Notes: generated by a model from the sequence alone, not told the origin. Counted from the stretch's first letter, positions 8,455-16,904 are shown. The stretch: 51,234 nt of DNA from Stenotrophomonas maltophilia (GCF_003970865.1 NZ_RXLZ01000038.1:1-51234); one strand, 5' to 3'. Numbers and translations are program-made.

Positions 8455-8859
8455 ATGGAAGGTCTGGCTGCAGTTGCATCCGCCTCACCGGCCCGGTCAC
8501 TGGCATTGTCCGCCAGCCCGGCCGAACTGACCTGGATCGCCGCATTGTGCGATGCCGGCGACGACGCCCCGCGTCACCTGCATCAACTGCAGGCAGTGCT
8601 GCAGCAGGGCGGCACGTTCAACGATGCCCAGGAGTGGTACCCGTTCGAGGTGATCGAGCGTGGCGCCAGCCAACTGCGGCTGGGCCATGAGCGCGAGTTC
8701 GTGATCTGCGTGCTGCTGTGGCTGCAGGCGCTGGCCCAGGGCCGCGCCAGCATCCTGGACCCGAGCCTGCATCTGGATGATCGCGCGATGGACATCGAGG
8801 CCCTGCCCGATGCGCTGCGCGATGCGGTGCTGGACGCGTTCACCGCAGCGGGATATTGA
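8455..8859 (+). CDS. hypothetical protein
   Basis: 134 residues, not recognised. After an Ala/Ser-rich N-terminus it has an acidic, largely helical composition: WIAALCDAGDDAPRHL, then a QEWYPFEVIERGASQLRLGHE segment and VICVLLWLQALAQGRASI. No signal peptide, transmembrane segment or cofactor motif is seen, so it is probably cytoplasmic. ATG 8455 has GAGG 7 nt upstream. It is transcribed divergently from prlC and ends 5 nt before a REP palindrome. Codon use is like that of its neighbours. Confidence 0.7.
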   Translation: MEGLAAVASASPARSLALSASPAELTWIAALCDAGDDAPRHLHQLQAVLQQGGTFNDAQEWYPFEVIERGASQLRLGHEREFVICVLLWLQALAQGRASILDPSLHLDDRAMDIEALPDALRDAVLDAFTAAGY

Positions 8860-8863
8860 ATCC

Positions 8864-8890
8864 GTAGCGTCGAGCATGGCTCGACGCTAC
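8864..8890. repeat. GTAG-type REP palindrome
   Basis: GTAGCGTCGAGC-ATG-GCTCGACGCTAC, a perfect 12-bp stem with GTAG/CTAC ends. It lies between the convergent hypothetical gene and the cysteine-synthase-like gene. Confidence 0.85.
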
Positions 8891-8897
8891 AAGGGCG

Positions 8898-10010
8898 CTA
8901 CAGCGCTTCCAGGCTGCACCACGGCAGTTCCGGCAATCCCTGCCCGGCCACCGCGGAGGCCAGCTGTGCATCGGCGCCGTCGACATCGATGCCCTGGCGC
9001 GCGTACCACGCCGGATCGTAATAGCTCTGCGCATAACGCTCGCCGCTGTCGCACAGGATGCTGACGATGCTGCCCCGGTGGCCCGCTTCTCGCATCCACT
9101 GCGCGGCCTGCAGCACGCCGATGAAGTTGGTGCCGGTGGAGCCACCGACACGACGACCGAGCTGACGGCTGACATGGCGCATGGCGGCCAGGCTAAGCGC
9201 GTCGGGCACCTTCACCATCGCATCGACGCTGGTCGGGATGAAACTCGATTCCACCCGCGGCCGGCCGATGCCTTCCACGCGCGAACCACCACTGCAGGTC
9301 AGGCCACGCCAGTCCTGCTCACCGGCCACGGCGGCCTGGTAGCCGTCGAAGAACACCGACACTTCCGGGTCTGCACAGAGGATGCGGGTGTCATGCCGGC
9401 GGTAGCTGACATAGCGACCCAGCGTGGCCGCAGTACCCCCGGTACCGGGGCTGCACACGATCCATTCCGGAACCGGGCTGGGCTCCTCGGCCATCTGCTT
9501 GAAGATGGACTCGGCGATGTTGTTGTTGGCCCGCCAGTCGGTGGCGCGCTCGGCGTAGGTGAACTGGTCCATGAAGTGACCGCCGGTTTCGCGGGCCAGC
9601 TTCTCCGATTCACCGTTGAGTTCGCAGGCACGCTCGACCAGGTGGCAGCGGCCCCCGTGGAACTCGATGGCGGCGATCTTCTCCGGCGAGGTCGTGGCCG
9701 GAATCACCGCGATGAACGGCACCCCCAGCAGGCGCGCGAAATAGGCTTCGGACACCGCCGTCGAGCCGCTGGATGCTTCGATCACCGGGCGCCCTTCGCG
9801 CAACCAGCCATTGGTCAACGCATACAGGAACAGCGAGCGCGCCAGCCGGTGCTTCAGGCTGCCGGTGGGATGGCTCGATTCATCCTTCAGGTACAGGTCG
9901 ATGCCCTCGAACCCTGGCAGCGCCAACGGGATCAGGTGGGTATCGGCGGAACGGTTGAAATCGGCTTCGATCTTGCGGATGGCGGCGGCCACCCATTCAC
10001 GCTGCGACAT
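8898..10010 (-). CDS. PLP-dependent cysteine synthase family protein
   Basis: 370-residue fold-type II PLP enzyme. The Schiff-base lysine is in [15 protein letters not shown], the [17 protein letters not shown] loop binds the carboxylate, and [16 protein letters not shown] binds the PLP phosphate. It is longer than CysK/CysM (about 300-320) and carries an extended N-terminal helix and C-terminal tail. This subfamily includes proteins reported as L-cysteine desulfhydrases in other bacteria. Cysteine breakdown or sulfur-amino-acid interconversion is therefore likely, but no cysE partner or sulfur genes lie nearby. ATG 10010 is preferred over TTG 10019. It diverges from gloA. Confidence 0.85.
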   Translation of the reverse strand: MSQREWVAAAIRKIEADFNRSADTHLIPLALPGFEGIDLYLKDESSHPTGSLKHRLARSLFLYALTNGWLREGRPVIEASSGSTAVSEAYFARLLGVPFIAVIPATTSPEKIAAIEFHGGRCHLVERACELNGESEKLARETGGHFMDQFTYAERATDWRANNNIAESIFKQMAEEPSPVPEWIVCSPGTGGTAATLGRYVSYRRHDTRILCADPEVSVFFDGYQAAVAGEQDWRGLTCSGGSRVEGIGRPRVESSFIPTSVDAMVKVPDALSLAAMRHVSRQLGRRVGGSTGTNFIGVLQAAQWMREAGHRGSIVSILCDSGERYAQSYYDPAWYARQGIDVDGADAQLASAVAGQGLPELPWCSLEAL

Positions 10011-10135
10011 GGCGGGCAATCGTTGTCAGGACGGAACGGTGCGATCCGGCCATTGTACGTCGCAGTGCCGTCAGGTGCTGGCCGCTAGAATGGCACCATC
10101 TGGCCGGCAACGGCCCTGTCTGAAGGACCTCCCCC

Positions 10136-10654
10136 ATGACCATTCCCGCCCTGCGCGATGTCCCCGGCGTCGCCGCCCAGGCCCCGGCCGAAACCACCGG
10201 CTTCGTGTTCAACCACACCATGCTGCGGGTCAAGGACATCACCGCCTCGCTGGACTTCTACACCCGCGTGCTCGGCTACCAGCTGATCGACAAGCGCGAC
10301 TTTGCTGAAGCCCAATTCAGCCTGTACTTCCTGGCCTACGTGCCGGCCGGCGCGGTGGTGCCGGAAGACGACAACCAGCGCCGCGTGTGGATGGCCGGCC
10401 TGCCGGGCGTGCTGGAACTGACCCACAACCACGGCACCGAGAACCAGCACGGCGCGGTCTACCACGATGGCAACAGCGACCCGCGCGGCTTCGGCCACAT
10501 CTGCGTGTCGGTGCCGGACATCGAGGCCGCCTGCCAGCGCTTCGAGGATCTGGGTGTGACCTTCCAGAAGCGCCTGACCGACGGCCGCATGAAGAACCTG
10601 GCCTTCATCAAGGACCCGGATGGCTACTGGGTCGAGATCATCGCCAACGTCTGA
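10136..10654 (+). CDS. gloA: lactoylglutathione lyase (glyoxalase I)
   Basis: 172-residue VOC-fold enzyme that isomerises the methylglyoxal-glutathione hemithioacetal to S-lactoylglutathione. It is the long, eukaryote-like form, sharing blocks such as MLRVKD-x(3)-SLDFYTRVLG, FSLYFLAY, GNSDPRGFGHI and FIKDPDGYWVEI. Metal ligands by comparison are His 27 (Gln in the human enzyme), the Glu in LELTHN, the His in GFGHI and the Glu in WVEI. No signal peptide, so cytoplasmic. ATG 10136 lies about 50 nt after a TAGAAT box (10086-10091) that could be the -10. It is followed by a large inverted repeat and another VOC gene. Confidence 0.95.
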   Translation: MTIPALRDVPGVAAQAPAETTGFVFNHTMLRVKDITASLDFYTRVLGYQLIDKRDFAEAQFSLYFLAYVPAGAVVPEDDNQRRVWMAGLPGVLELTHNHGTENQHGAVYHDGNSDPRGFGHICVSVPDIEAACQRFEDLGVTFQKRLTDGRMKNLAFIKDPDGYWVEIIANV

Positions 10655-10658
10655 CCCG

Positions 10659-10735
10659 AAAAGGGGACGGAGAGGATTAAGCCGTTTCTGGCACTATTGG
10701 GCTGGAAGCGACTTAATCCCCTCCGTCCCCTTTTT
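10659..10735. repeat. dispersed inverted repeat (AAAAGGGGACGGAG-type)
   Basis: The left arm starts AAAAGGGGACGGAG and ends GATTAAG (10659-10681). The right arm (10712-10735) is its complement apart from one position in the GGAGAGG/GGAGGGG stretch and ends in a run of five T. The loop is 30 nt. The T run makes it able to terminate gloA transcription, just before the next VOC gene. It is related in layout to the repeats at 1921 and 48636. Confidence 0.85.
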
Positions 10736-10744
10736 GAGGTTCGT

Positions 10745-11173
10745 ATGGAAACGATGGAACTGCACCGTGGCCGCCTGATCGACCACCTGCAGCTGGTGGT
10801 GCGTGACCTGGCCGCCAGCCGCCGCTTCTACCAGGCGGTGTTCGATACGATCGGCATCCCGATCGCCGGCGAAGGCGATGATTACTTCTGGGCCGATGAG
10901 CTGTTCATTTCCAGCGCCAGCAGCGCGGCTGCCGCCGGCCAGCTGACCGGCCGCCATCACCTGGCCTTCCAGGCGCGCGACAGCGCCACCGTCGATGCCT
11001 TCCACACTGCAGCCATCGCCGCCGGCGGCACCGACAACGGCGCGCCGGGCGAACGCCCCTACCATCCGGGTTACTACGGCGCCTTCGTGCTCGATCCGGA
11101 TGGCAACAACATCGAAGTGGTCTACCACGGCCCGGCGAACTACAGTGCCGATTCGGTGAAGGTTACTTTCTGA
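10745..11173 (+). CDS. VOC family protein (glyoxalase/dioxygenase superfamily)
   Basis: 142-residue single-module vicinal-oxygen-chelate protein with two beta-alpha-beta-beta-beta halves: LIDHLQLVVRDLAASRRFYQAVFDTIG at the start and GYYGAFVLDPDGNNIEVVYHG at the end. Candidate metal ligands are the first-strand His (LIDHLQ), the central HHLAF His, and the final Glu (NIEVV). The substrate cannot be told; relatives include glyoxalase-like and antibiotic-resistance-like proteins. ATG 10745 is used; ATG 10754 (MELHRG) is possible. A bidirectional terminator separates it from the convergent CBS-domain gene. Confidence 0.85.
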   Translation: METMELHRGRLIDHLQLVVRDLAASRRFYQAVFDTIGIPIAGEGDDYFWADELFISSASSAAAAGQLTGRHHLAFQARDSATVDAFHTAAIAAGGTDNGAPGERPYHPGYYGAFVLDPDGNNIEVVYHGPANYSADSVKVTF

Positions 11174-11194
11174 TATCACCGAAGCCGTGAACGA

Positions 11195-11219
11195 AGAAGC
11201 CGGGCAATGCCCGGCTTCT
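11195..11219. terminator. bidirectional terminator
   Basis: AGAAGCCGGGC-AAT-GCCCGGCTTCT, a perfect 11-bp stem between the convergent VOC and CBS-domain genes. Confidence 0.8.
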
Positions 11220-11240
11220 CTGCATCCAAGGGTCCAGCCC

Positions 11241-11672
11241 TCAGTGGGCGGCCATGTAGATGTCCTGCAGCACGGCCTTTTCCAGTTCCAGCTCGCCCAG
11301 CAGGTTCTTCACGATGTCACCCAGGCTGAGAATGCCAACCAGTCGGGTGCCTTCAGTGACCATCAGATGACGGCGCCGCGAGTATGTCATCAGCGACATG
11401 GCCTGCTTCAGGGTCGCTTCCGGCGCAATACCTTCCAGACCGGTGGACGGCAGGCTGGAAATCACCCGGCGGCCGGCCTGCGGGCCGTCGTCGGCCAGGG
11501 TACGCACGATGTCCTTTTCGGAAATGATGCCGACCGGGGCATCGTCCTTCATCACCACCAGCGCAGCGATCTTGTTCGCGCTCATCTTGTGGGCGGCGGC
11601 ACCGATGGTGTCTTCGGCGTCGATGGTGATGACAGCTTCTTTCTTGGATTGCAGGAGTTCGCGGACGTTCAT
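11241..11672 (-). CDS. CBS-domain protein
   Basis: 143-residue protein made of two tandem CBS motifs (about residues 8-60 and 75-130), with PVGIISEKDIVRTLA and RLVGILSLGDIVKNLL as the conserved second-half segments of each. CBS pairs bind adenosyl nucleotides and act as energy or redox sensors; stand-alone members are common in proteobacteria and their partners are usually unknown. The C-terminal GELELEKAVLQDIYMAAH helix is typical of the group. ATG 11672 has AGGAA about 6 nt upstream. Cytoplasmic; apparently monocistronic. Confidence 0.9.
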   Translation of the reverse strand: MNVRELLQSKKEAVITIDAEDTIGAAAHKMSANKIAALVVMKDDAPVGIISEKDIVRTLADDGPQAGRRVISSLPSTGLEGIAPEATLKQAMSLMTYSRRRHLMVTEGTRLVGILSLGDIVKNLLGELELEKAVLQDIYMAAH

Positions 11673-12080
11673 TCTTGTTTCCTGGTGCAGGTCACTGAAG
11701 TCAAAAAAGTGTGCTCTTCCGATACGCCCCCTCCCCGGGAACAGACCTTTCAGCGCACGTCTGGCGCACCCGGCTGCCGCTTGGAATGGATCGGCAGACG
11801 ATGTGCTGCAACGCGAACGAGGTGGGCTCAACCACTCAACCCGGACCTCGGTCAAATTGATTCTACGACTGCGACCATCGGTCACTACCGGCATCGATAG
11901 GACAGTTCGTCGTGGGAACCAACTGACGATCCAGAGAATGGCACCGCGGCTGAAACCGAGGCTGAATGCCGCAGCCGGGCAGCGCTCAAGCTTGGCTGCC
12001 CGCTGCCGATGTGCGGACAGAACCCGAGGGTCCTGTCCCACTTCCGCGAAGGGTGAGGAACCGGCCAGGGCTCGCGGGCC
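11673..12080. other. gene-free interval between the CBS-domain and PI-PLC-like genes
   Basis: 408 nt with no credible gene. A minus-strand frame continues upstream from the CBS-domain start, but the sequence it would add is Arg/Cys-rich and unlike the family. The left half should hold the CBS-domain promoter: TAGAAT lies on the minus strand near 11859-11864, without a convincing -35. The right half holds two hairpins following the PI-PLC-like gene. Confidence 0.6.
12015..12038 (-). terminator. hairpin downstream of the PI-PLC-like gene
   Basis: GGACAG-A-ACCC-GA-GGGT-C-CTGTCC, a 10-bp stem with one internal mismatch. It is 43 nt past the stop and has no T tract. A second GC-rich stem (about 11972-12007) lies further on. 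Confidence 0.5.
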
Positions 12081-13259
12081 TCAGGGCGTCCCGCCGTTGA
12101 CCGGGTTCGCCCGCAGCCCCTGGGGAAACGGCCTGACCACATAGTCATTGCCGAAGATGTTCGGTGCGAACGGATAGTCGGTGGAGATGACCTGCGCACC
12201 GCTGGCCAGCGCCGCCTCACGCCGCGCTGTGTCGTTGGCACGCGCCTCGCCGGTATCGATGTCGGCACGGCTGCGCACCAGGTAGCCCTCGCTCACCAGC
12301 CGGCGGATCTCGCTGCCCCGGGTCAGGGCGTTGTCGATCATCACGAAGGCGGCGTGGTCCATGCCCGGTTGTCCCTGCACGAACGCCATCCGCCCCTCCA
12401 GGTTCGGATGCCCCTGCAGATAGGGCGCGAAGGTCTCCAGGTTCAGGCCCGGCACGATCATCAGGAACACGAACCTGCCACGGGCTGCCGACAGCGTGGG
12501 CCACTGCCCCGCGCGCGCGGCAGCTTCCAGCGTCGGTGCGTTGCCGCGCACATCATCCGGGGTGATCACACGTTCACGACCAAGAATGCGCTCGATGGAG
12601 GCATCCATTTCGGCGAACGCCCGGGCATCGAACGGCTGCACCGGCGTGGCTCCAGCCACCCGCGTGGTGAAGCTGGAGAACTTCGGCTCCAGCAGCACGA
12701 ACACCGGCGAATGCCCGGGGTTCGCATCGGACCAGCTGCGTAGCTGCTGCAGGCACATGCGGAACGTCGGGCAACTGCTGCGGAAATCGACGTCGACCAT
12801 GTGCAGGGTCTTCAACCCAGGCTCACGCAGTGCGGCATCATGCAGCGGCGCCAGGTTGTCCTCGCCCTTCGCGCGCAGCAGGCGGTAGGGAAGCGGATCG
12901 CTGAATCGGCCGCCGTCGTGGTCGACGTTGAGGTCCAGTTCGATGCTGCGCAGGCCGGACCGCAGCTGCGTGTCCAGCGTCGGGAAGCGGTATTCCAGCG
13001 CAGGCTGCAGTCCACCGTCGAAGGCATGCGGATGTTCGTCGGCAAAGGCCTTTCGCATCTGCTCGGGCATCTGCTTCATCATGCCATCGATGACCGGCTT
13101 CAACAGCGGATCCATCACCTCGAACACGCGTGGATCGGCCGGTTGGCTGTAGCTGTTGTGGGTGCCGATGACCTGGATCTGGTTGAGGCGCAACTCCGAC
13201 GCCTGGACGGCGGTGCCCGCCGCACACAGCAGCGCGGCGCATGTCAGCGAACGGATCAT
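12081..13259 (-). CDS. secreted PI-PLC-like phosphodiesterase (Ca2+-dependent PLC-C1 type)
   Basis: 392 residues. An N-terminal signal peptide (hydrophobic LTCAALLCAAGTAVQA, likely cleaved before SELRL) sends it to the periplasm or outside. QVIGTHNSYS near residues 30-38 contains the first catalytic-type His of phosphatidylinositol-specific phospholipase C folds. SIELDLNVDHDGG (about 105-117) supplies acidic metal ligands, and LKTLHMVDVDFRSSCPT follows. The layout resembles the Ca2+-dependent PI-PLC-C1 family rather than the metal-free Bacillus type. The likely reaction is hydrolysis of a phosphodiester in a phosphoinositide or a related head group. Its ATG overlaps the stop of the TonB receptor gene (ATGA), a strong sign of joint function: release the head group outside, then import it. 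The true substrate is unknown. Confidence 0.8.
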   Translation of the reverse strand: MIRSLTCAALLCAAGTAVQASELRLNQIQVIGTHNSYSQPADPRVFEVMDPLLKPVIDGMMKQMPEQMRKAFADEHPHAFDGGLQPALEYRFPTLDTQLRSGLRSIELDLNVDHDGGRFSDPLPYRLLRAKGEDNLAPLHDAALREPGLKTLHMVDVDFRSSCPTFRMCLQQLRSWSDANPGHSPVFVLLEPKFSSFTTRVAGATPVQPFDARAFAEMDASIERILGRERVITPDDVRGNAPTLEAAARAGQWPTLSAARGRFVFLMIVPGLNLETFAPYLQGHPNLEGRMAFVQGQPGMDHAAFVMIDNALTRGSEIRRLVSEGYLVRSRADIDTGEARANDTARREAALASGAQVISTDYPFAPNIFGNDYVVRPFPQGLRANPVNGGTP

Positions 13260-15538
13260 CGTGCTTCTCCCCAGCCCTGCAACCGGACCCTGATGCCGAA
13301 CATCCGTGGATTGGCCCGGATGGACGTTGGCACGCCAAAGAACTTTCCTCCATTGCCGACGTCGCGCACCCATTCGCGATCCTGCGCGTTCTCGACGTAG
13401 GCCTCGACCATCACCGCACCGTCGTTGCGCTCGAAACCCGCCCGCAGGTCGAGCAGGCCGAACGCCTTCTGGCTCTCGCTGTCGAGGTTGTCGTTGTTGA
13501 GGTAATAGCGGGAGCGCCACGCATAGTTGCCATTGGCAAACACCTCCCAGCGCCCGAAGGCCGGAGCGCGCCAGTCCAGGCTGAGGCTGGCCGTATGCTT
13601 CGGCGCCATGCGGAATACATTTCCCGAGCGATCCACCAGGGTGCCGTTGACCACCTCGCTGAAGGTGTCATAGCGGGTGTGCAGGTAGGCATAGGCCGCC
13701 GACAGGGTCAGGTCCTGCGTCAGCTGGAGCGCACCACTGAGCTCGAGGCCACGCGCCGATGCCTTGCCGGCGTTGACCATGCCCACGGTGATGTCGCTGG
13801 CGCGCGTCTGGAAGTCCTTGTAGTCGTAGGTGAACGCAGCCGCGTCGAAGTACAGGCGCTTGCCCACCGTACCCTTGGCGCCGATCTCATAGTTGACCAC
13901 TTCTTCGGTCCCGAGCTTGCCGAAAGTCGGGTTTGGTTGCCCGTTCAACGGCGCGCCGAAACTGATCTGCGGATAGCCCGAACGCAACCCGCGCGATACG
14001 CCGGCATACAGATTGATCTGGTCGCTGAGCTTCCACGTCAACGCTGCACGCGGCTGCAGCAGATTGAAGTCCCCATCGGTGCTGAACTCCTGGCCCAGGG
14101 AGTTGCCCAACCCGTTGGGCATTGCGATGGGTGCCACGCCGTCGATGGTGGAGACCCGCGCCCAGTTGCGCACACGGGCCTGGTCGCGGGTGTAGCGCAC
14201 GCCAGCATCCAGGGTCAGGCGCGGCTGCAGATCCCACGAGACATTGGCATAGGCGGAGGCGCTTCCACGCCGGTTGCGGGTGGAGGTACGGGTGGCCACG
14301 CCTTCGGTCACCGCACGACCGAGATAACGCGTGACCGGCGTGGTCACACGCGGGAAGCCGGCCAGGAGGTATTGCTCGTTGATCACCGTTTCAGCCAGAT
14401 TGTAGGTGCTGTCCTGGTAGTAGCCCGCGCCGACGTTGGCACGGAAAGCGCCGCCATCATCGAATCCGAGGCGGAACTCCTGGCTGAGGATGCGCTGGTT
14501 GTCCGCCAGATTGCGGCCGATCAGGAATGGATAGGTGGTGCCATCGATGTCCCATGACTCGGAGAATTCGACCTTGCGCCATGCACTGATCGAGCGAAGT
14601 TGCCACGCGTCTGCCAGGTTCCAGTCGGTCAGCAGGGTGACGCCGGTCTGGCGGCGGCGCTGCGGCGGATCGTAGCTGCTCTGCGCAGCGTCACTGAAGG
14701 GACTGGTATCGCCGCCCGGGGAGGCGACGTTGATCGCCTTGGTCATCACGAAGCCATCGTTGTCGGACTGGTGATCGACGATCAGATCCATCGACAGCAC
14801 GTCGGACGGCTGCCAGCGCAATGACATCCGTGCAGCGCCCATGTCGTCATCGTTCAGATCCGGGCCACCGCCCAGGTTGTGTACGTAGCCATCGCGCTCG
14901 CGCTTGCGCACGGCAATGCGCAGACCCAGCTCATCCTTCACCAGCGGCGTGTTGTAGATCGCCGTGGCGCTGTACAACCCATGGTTGCCCAGCTGCCCTT
15001 CCAACTGCCATTCCACGTTGGAAGGGTCGGCCTTGCGCGTGTAGACAGCGATCGCACCGATCTGCGCACCGCGGCCGTACAGCGTGCCCTGCGGCCCCTT
15101 GGCGACTTCCACCCGCTCGATGTCGAACAGCTCCTTCAGCATGCCGCGCGAACGGCTGGTGTCCACATCGTTGAGGAAGAAGGAGATGCTCGGTTCCGAA
15201 ACCGCACCCGAATTGCCTGCCTCGATGCCGCGCATGACGAAGCTGGCGGAACTGTCGGTCTGCTGTTGCACGAAGAAGCCGGGGATGCGGGTGGACAACC
15301 GCTCGAAGTCGGTGAAGTTCTGCTTCTCGATGTCCTGGCCGGTGACCGCAGCAATCGAAATGGGCACGTCCTTGATCGACTGCTCGCGCTTCTGCGCGGT
15401 GACGGTCACCGCATCGAGCTGGACGGGGGAAGGCGTTGCGTCAGCGGCCTGGGCAGACACTTGTTCAGTCCAGGACAGACCGAGCGCGACCGCCAGGGCC
15501 AGGCTCAACGCTCTGGGCTGGAACGGATGGGACAGCAT
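13256..15538 (-). CDS. TonB-dependent outer-membrane receptor
   Basis: 760 residues with a signal peptide (ALSLALAVALGLSWTEQVSAQ), a TonB-box-like LDAVTVTAQKR, a plug domain (about 55-165: VPISIAAVTGQDIEKQN, the conserved VEVAKGPQGTLYGRG) and a 22-strand barrel rich in alternating aromatic residues. The VTVTAQKR-x-QSIKDVPISI N-terminus is common in receptors for carbohydrates, lipids and other organic nutrients in Xanthomonadaceae and sphingomonads. It lacks the N-terminal extension used for transmembrane signalling to an anti-sigma factor. An oddity: most such barrels end in an aromatic residue, but this one ends GWGEAR because its stop is fused to the next gene's start. The coupled phosphodiesterase, TetR gene and carrier suggest a dedicated uptake route. 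Confidence 0.93.
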   Translation of the reverse strand: MLSHPFQPRALSLALAVALGLSWTEQVSAQAADATPSPVQLDAVTVTAQKREQSIKDVPISIAAVTGQDIEKQNFTDFERLSTRIPGFFVQQQTDSSASFVMRGIEAGNSGAVSEPSISFFLNDVDTSRSRGMLKELFDIERVEVAKGPQGTLYGRGAQIGAIAVYTRKADPSNVEWQLEGQLGNHGLYSATAIYNTPLVKDELGLRIAVRKRERDGYVHNLGGGPDLNDDDMGAARMSLRWQPSDVLSMDLIVDHQSDNDGFVMTKAINVASPGGDTSPFSDAAQSSYDPPQRRRQTGVTLLTDWNLADAWQLRSISAWRKVEFSESWDIDGTTYPFLIGRNLADNQRILSQEFRLGFDDGGAFRANVGAGYYQDSTYNLAETVINEQYLLAGFPRVTTPVTRYLGRAVTEGVATRTSTRNRRGSASAYANVSWDLQPRLTLDAGVRYTRDQARVRNWARVSTIDGVAPIAMPNGLGNSLGQEFSTDGDFNLLQPRAALTWKLSDQINLYAGVSRGLRSGYPQISFGAPLNGQPNPTFGKLGTEEVVNYEIGAKGTVGKRLYFDAAAFTYDYKDFQTRASDITVGMVNAGKASARGLELSGALQLTQDLTLSAAYAYLHTRYDTFSEVVNGTLVDRSGNVFRMAPKHTASLSLDWRAPAFGRWEVFANGNYAWRSRYYLNNDNLDSESQKAFGLLDLRAGFERNDGAVMVEAYVENAQDREWVRDVGNGGKFFGVPTSIRANPRMFGIRVRLQGWGEAR

Positions 15539-15647
15539 GGGTGGATCCCCTGGGAGTAGGTTCAGGGCGCGATCCTAGGCAGGCGCAATGACAGGAACAT
15601 TACGCTTGTACGGCTGAAATTCTCATTATTCCCAGCAAACCAAGAGC

Positions 15648-15664
15648 GAACAAAACACTTGTTC
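15648..15664. promoter_or_regulatory. candidate TetR operator
   Basis: GAACAA-AACAC-TTGTTC, a 17-bp imperfect palindrome with 6-bp perfect arms. It lies about 110 nt upstream of the TonB receptor start and overlaps the stop region of the TetR-type gene. Its size and symmetry suit a TetR dimer, and its position would let it control the receptor-PLC pair. Confidence 0.45.
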
Positions 15665-16904
15665 AGCCCGAAAGATCCCGCAGCTGCCACTCCAGCAACT
15701 GCCCGGGGCGCTGCCTGTCCCCACCCTCGGCATCGGTCAGTGCAGCGGCCCCCAGGCCCGCGATCGCCGCAGCCTGCGCGTCCAGCCGATCCGCCAGGCG
15801 GTGGTCGCCCTCCCGCAGCAGGCGCGCCAGGTTCTCGCCGCGCAACCGGCGCAGGTCGACCGCATGGGGGCGCAGCACGGGGTCGCGCGCAGCCGCCAGG
15901 CTGATCGACAGCGTGCCGCGCATGGTGACCCGTTGCCGCTGCGTTGCCGAATCGTCGCGCGGCGCCGGCATGCGTCCCTGCGCCACCAGATAGACCATTT
16001 CCTGCCCGGCAATGAGCAGGTCTGCGCCAGTGCGGCAGTGATAGGCCACGCTGGAGGCGGGGATGCCCAGACGCTCGGCCACCGCGCGATGGGTCAGGGC
16101 CTGCGCACCCTCTTCAAGGATCACCTCACACGCGGCCACCGCAATGTCACGCCGCCGCCCCGGTTCCAGCAGCGGCGATGTTCCTTCCGGGGTGACCAGG
16201 CCCAACGCCGGATCCAGCCGCTGCACGAGCACCTCGAAGACAGCCGTGGTACTGGCCAGCCCTACCCTTTGCAGGGGATGCAGTCCATGCGACAGCCGCT
16301 CGATGGCCAACCGCCGCAGCAGGCGATAGTCCGGCAAGGCTTCCAGCGCCAGCGCATGCACACCCTCGTCGCTGGCATAGGCAAACAGCAGTTCGGACCA
16401 CTGCGCCTCGTCGTCGATGCGGGCGGCCAGCAACTGTTGCCAGAAACGGCGCCGGTCCTGCAGCCAGGGCTGCAGCAACGCGGCCGTCGCCGGATCAACG
16501 CCTGCATGCAGCATCAGCTCGGCCCATACCAGGCGGGTCACCCGCACATCATCGTGGGCATCATCAGCACCGGCGGCCTGCAGATACTGCTCCAGCATCG
16601 TGGCCAGGGCCGGCGCATCCCAACGTGGCACGGCGGCCATGCAGGCGAGCCAGTCGGCATGCCACAACCGATCCCGTTCGCGCTCGGCGTCAACCAGCGC
16701 CTGCATCAGCTGCGCCTTGCTCCCCAGGTGATAGCTGAGCGTCGCCAGGGTTACCCCAGCGGCTGCAGCGATTCGGCGCAACCCGAGTGCCCGCGTGCCT
16801 CCGCCTGCCAGTTCATGCCGCGCAACCTGCAGCAGGCGCAGGCGCATCGGCAATGCCTCCGCCTCCATGCCCGCCATGGCCACAGCCCCATCTCGATTGC
16901 TCAT
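15663..16904 (-). CDS. double-domain TetR/AcrR-type transcriptional regulator
   Basis: 413 residues, about twice a normal TetR protein, with two DNA-binding heads in one chain. Head 1 spans about 22-66 (ARHELAGGGTRALGLRRIAAAAGV ... LSYHLGSKAQLM) and head 2 about 252-300 (ACEVILEEGAQALTHRAVAERLGI ... VAYHCRTGADLL). Each is followed by its own helical ligand-binding-like segment. Both heads keep the Y-H of the third helix. It could bind one operator as an intramolecular pseudo-dimer. The ATG overlaps the stop of the MFS gene (ATGA), so it is translated with the carrier; it precedes the receptor gene by 124 nt. The start at 16904 is fixed by this overlap. Confidence 0.85.
   Translation of the reverse strand: MSNRDGAVAMAGMEAEALPMRLRLLQVARHELAGGGTRALGLRRIAAAAGVTLATLSYHLGSKAQLMQALVDAERERDRLWHADWLACMAAVPRWDAPALATMLEQYLQAAGADDAHDDVRVTRLVWAELMLHAGVDPATAALLQPWLQDRRRFWQQLLAARIDDEAQWSELLFAYASDEGVHALALEALPDYRLLRRLAIERLSHGLHPLQRVGLASTTAVFEVLVQRLDPALGLVTPEGTSPLLEPGRRRDIAVAACEVILEEGAQALTHRAVAERLGIPASSVAYHCRTGADLLIAGQEMVYLVAQGRMPAPRDDSATQRQRVTMRGTLSISLAAARDPVLRPHAVDLRRLRGENLARLLREGDHRLADRLDAQAAAIAGLGAAALTDAEGGDRQRPGQLLEWQLRDLSG

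Noticed and set aside
6269..8530. 753-codon plus-strand frame opposite prlC
   Set aside because: Antisense of a well-conserved peptidase; no family resemblance and no ribosome-binding site.
11673..12041. N-terminal extension of the CBS-domain protein
   Set aside because: The added residues are unlike the family, while ATG 11672 has a proper ribosome-binding site and gives the standard start.
15663..16904. Reading the double TetR as a sequencing-error fusion of two genes
   Set aside because: No stop, frameshift or start signal lies between the halves, and the linker (about 230-250) is in continuous frame with normal codon use; kept as a real fusion pending comparison with relatives.
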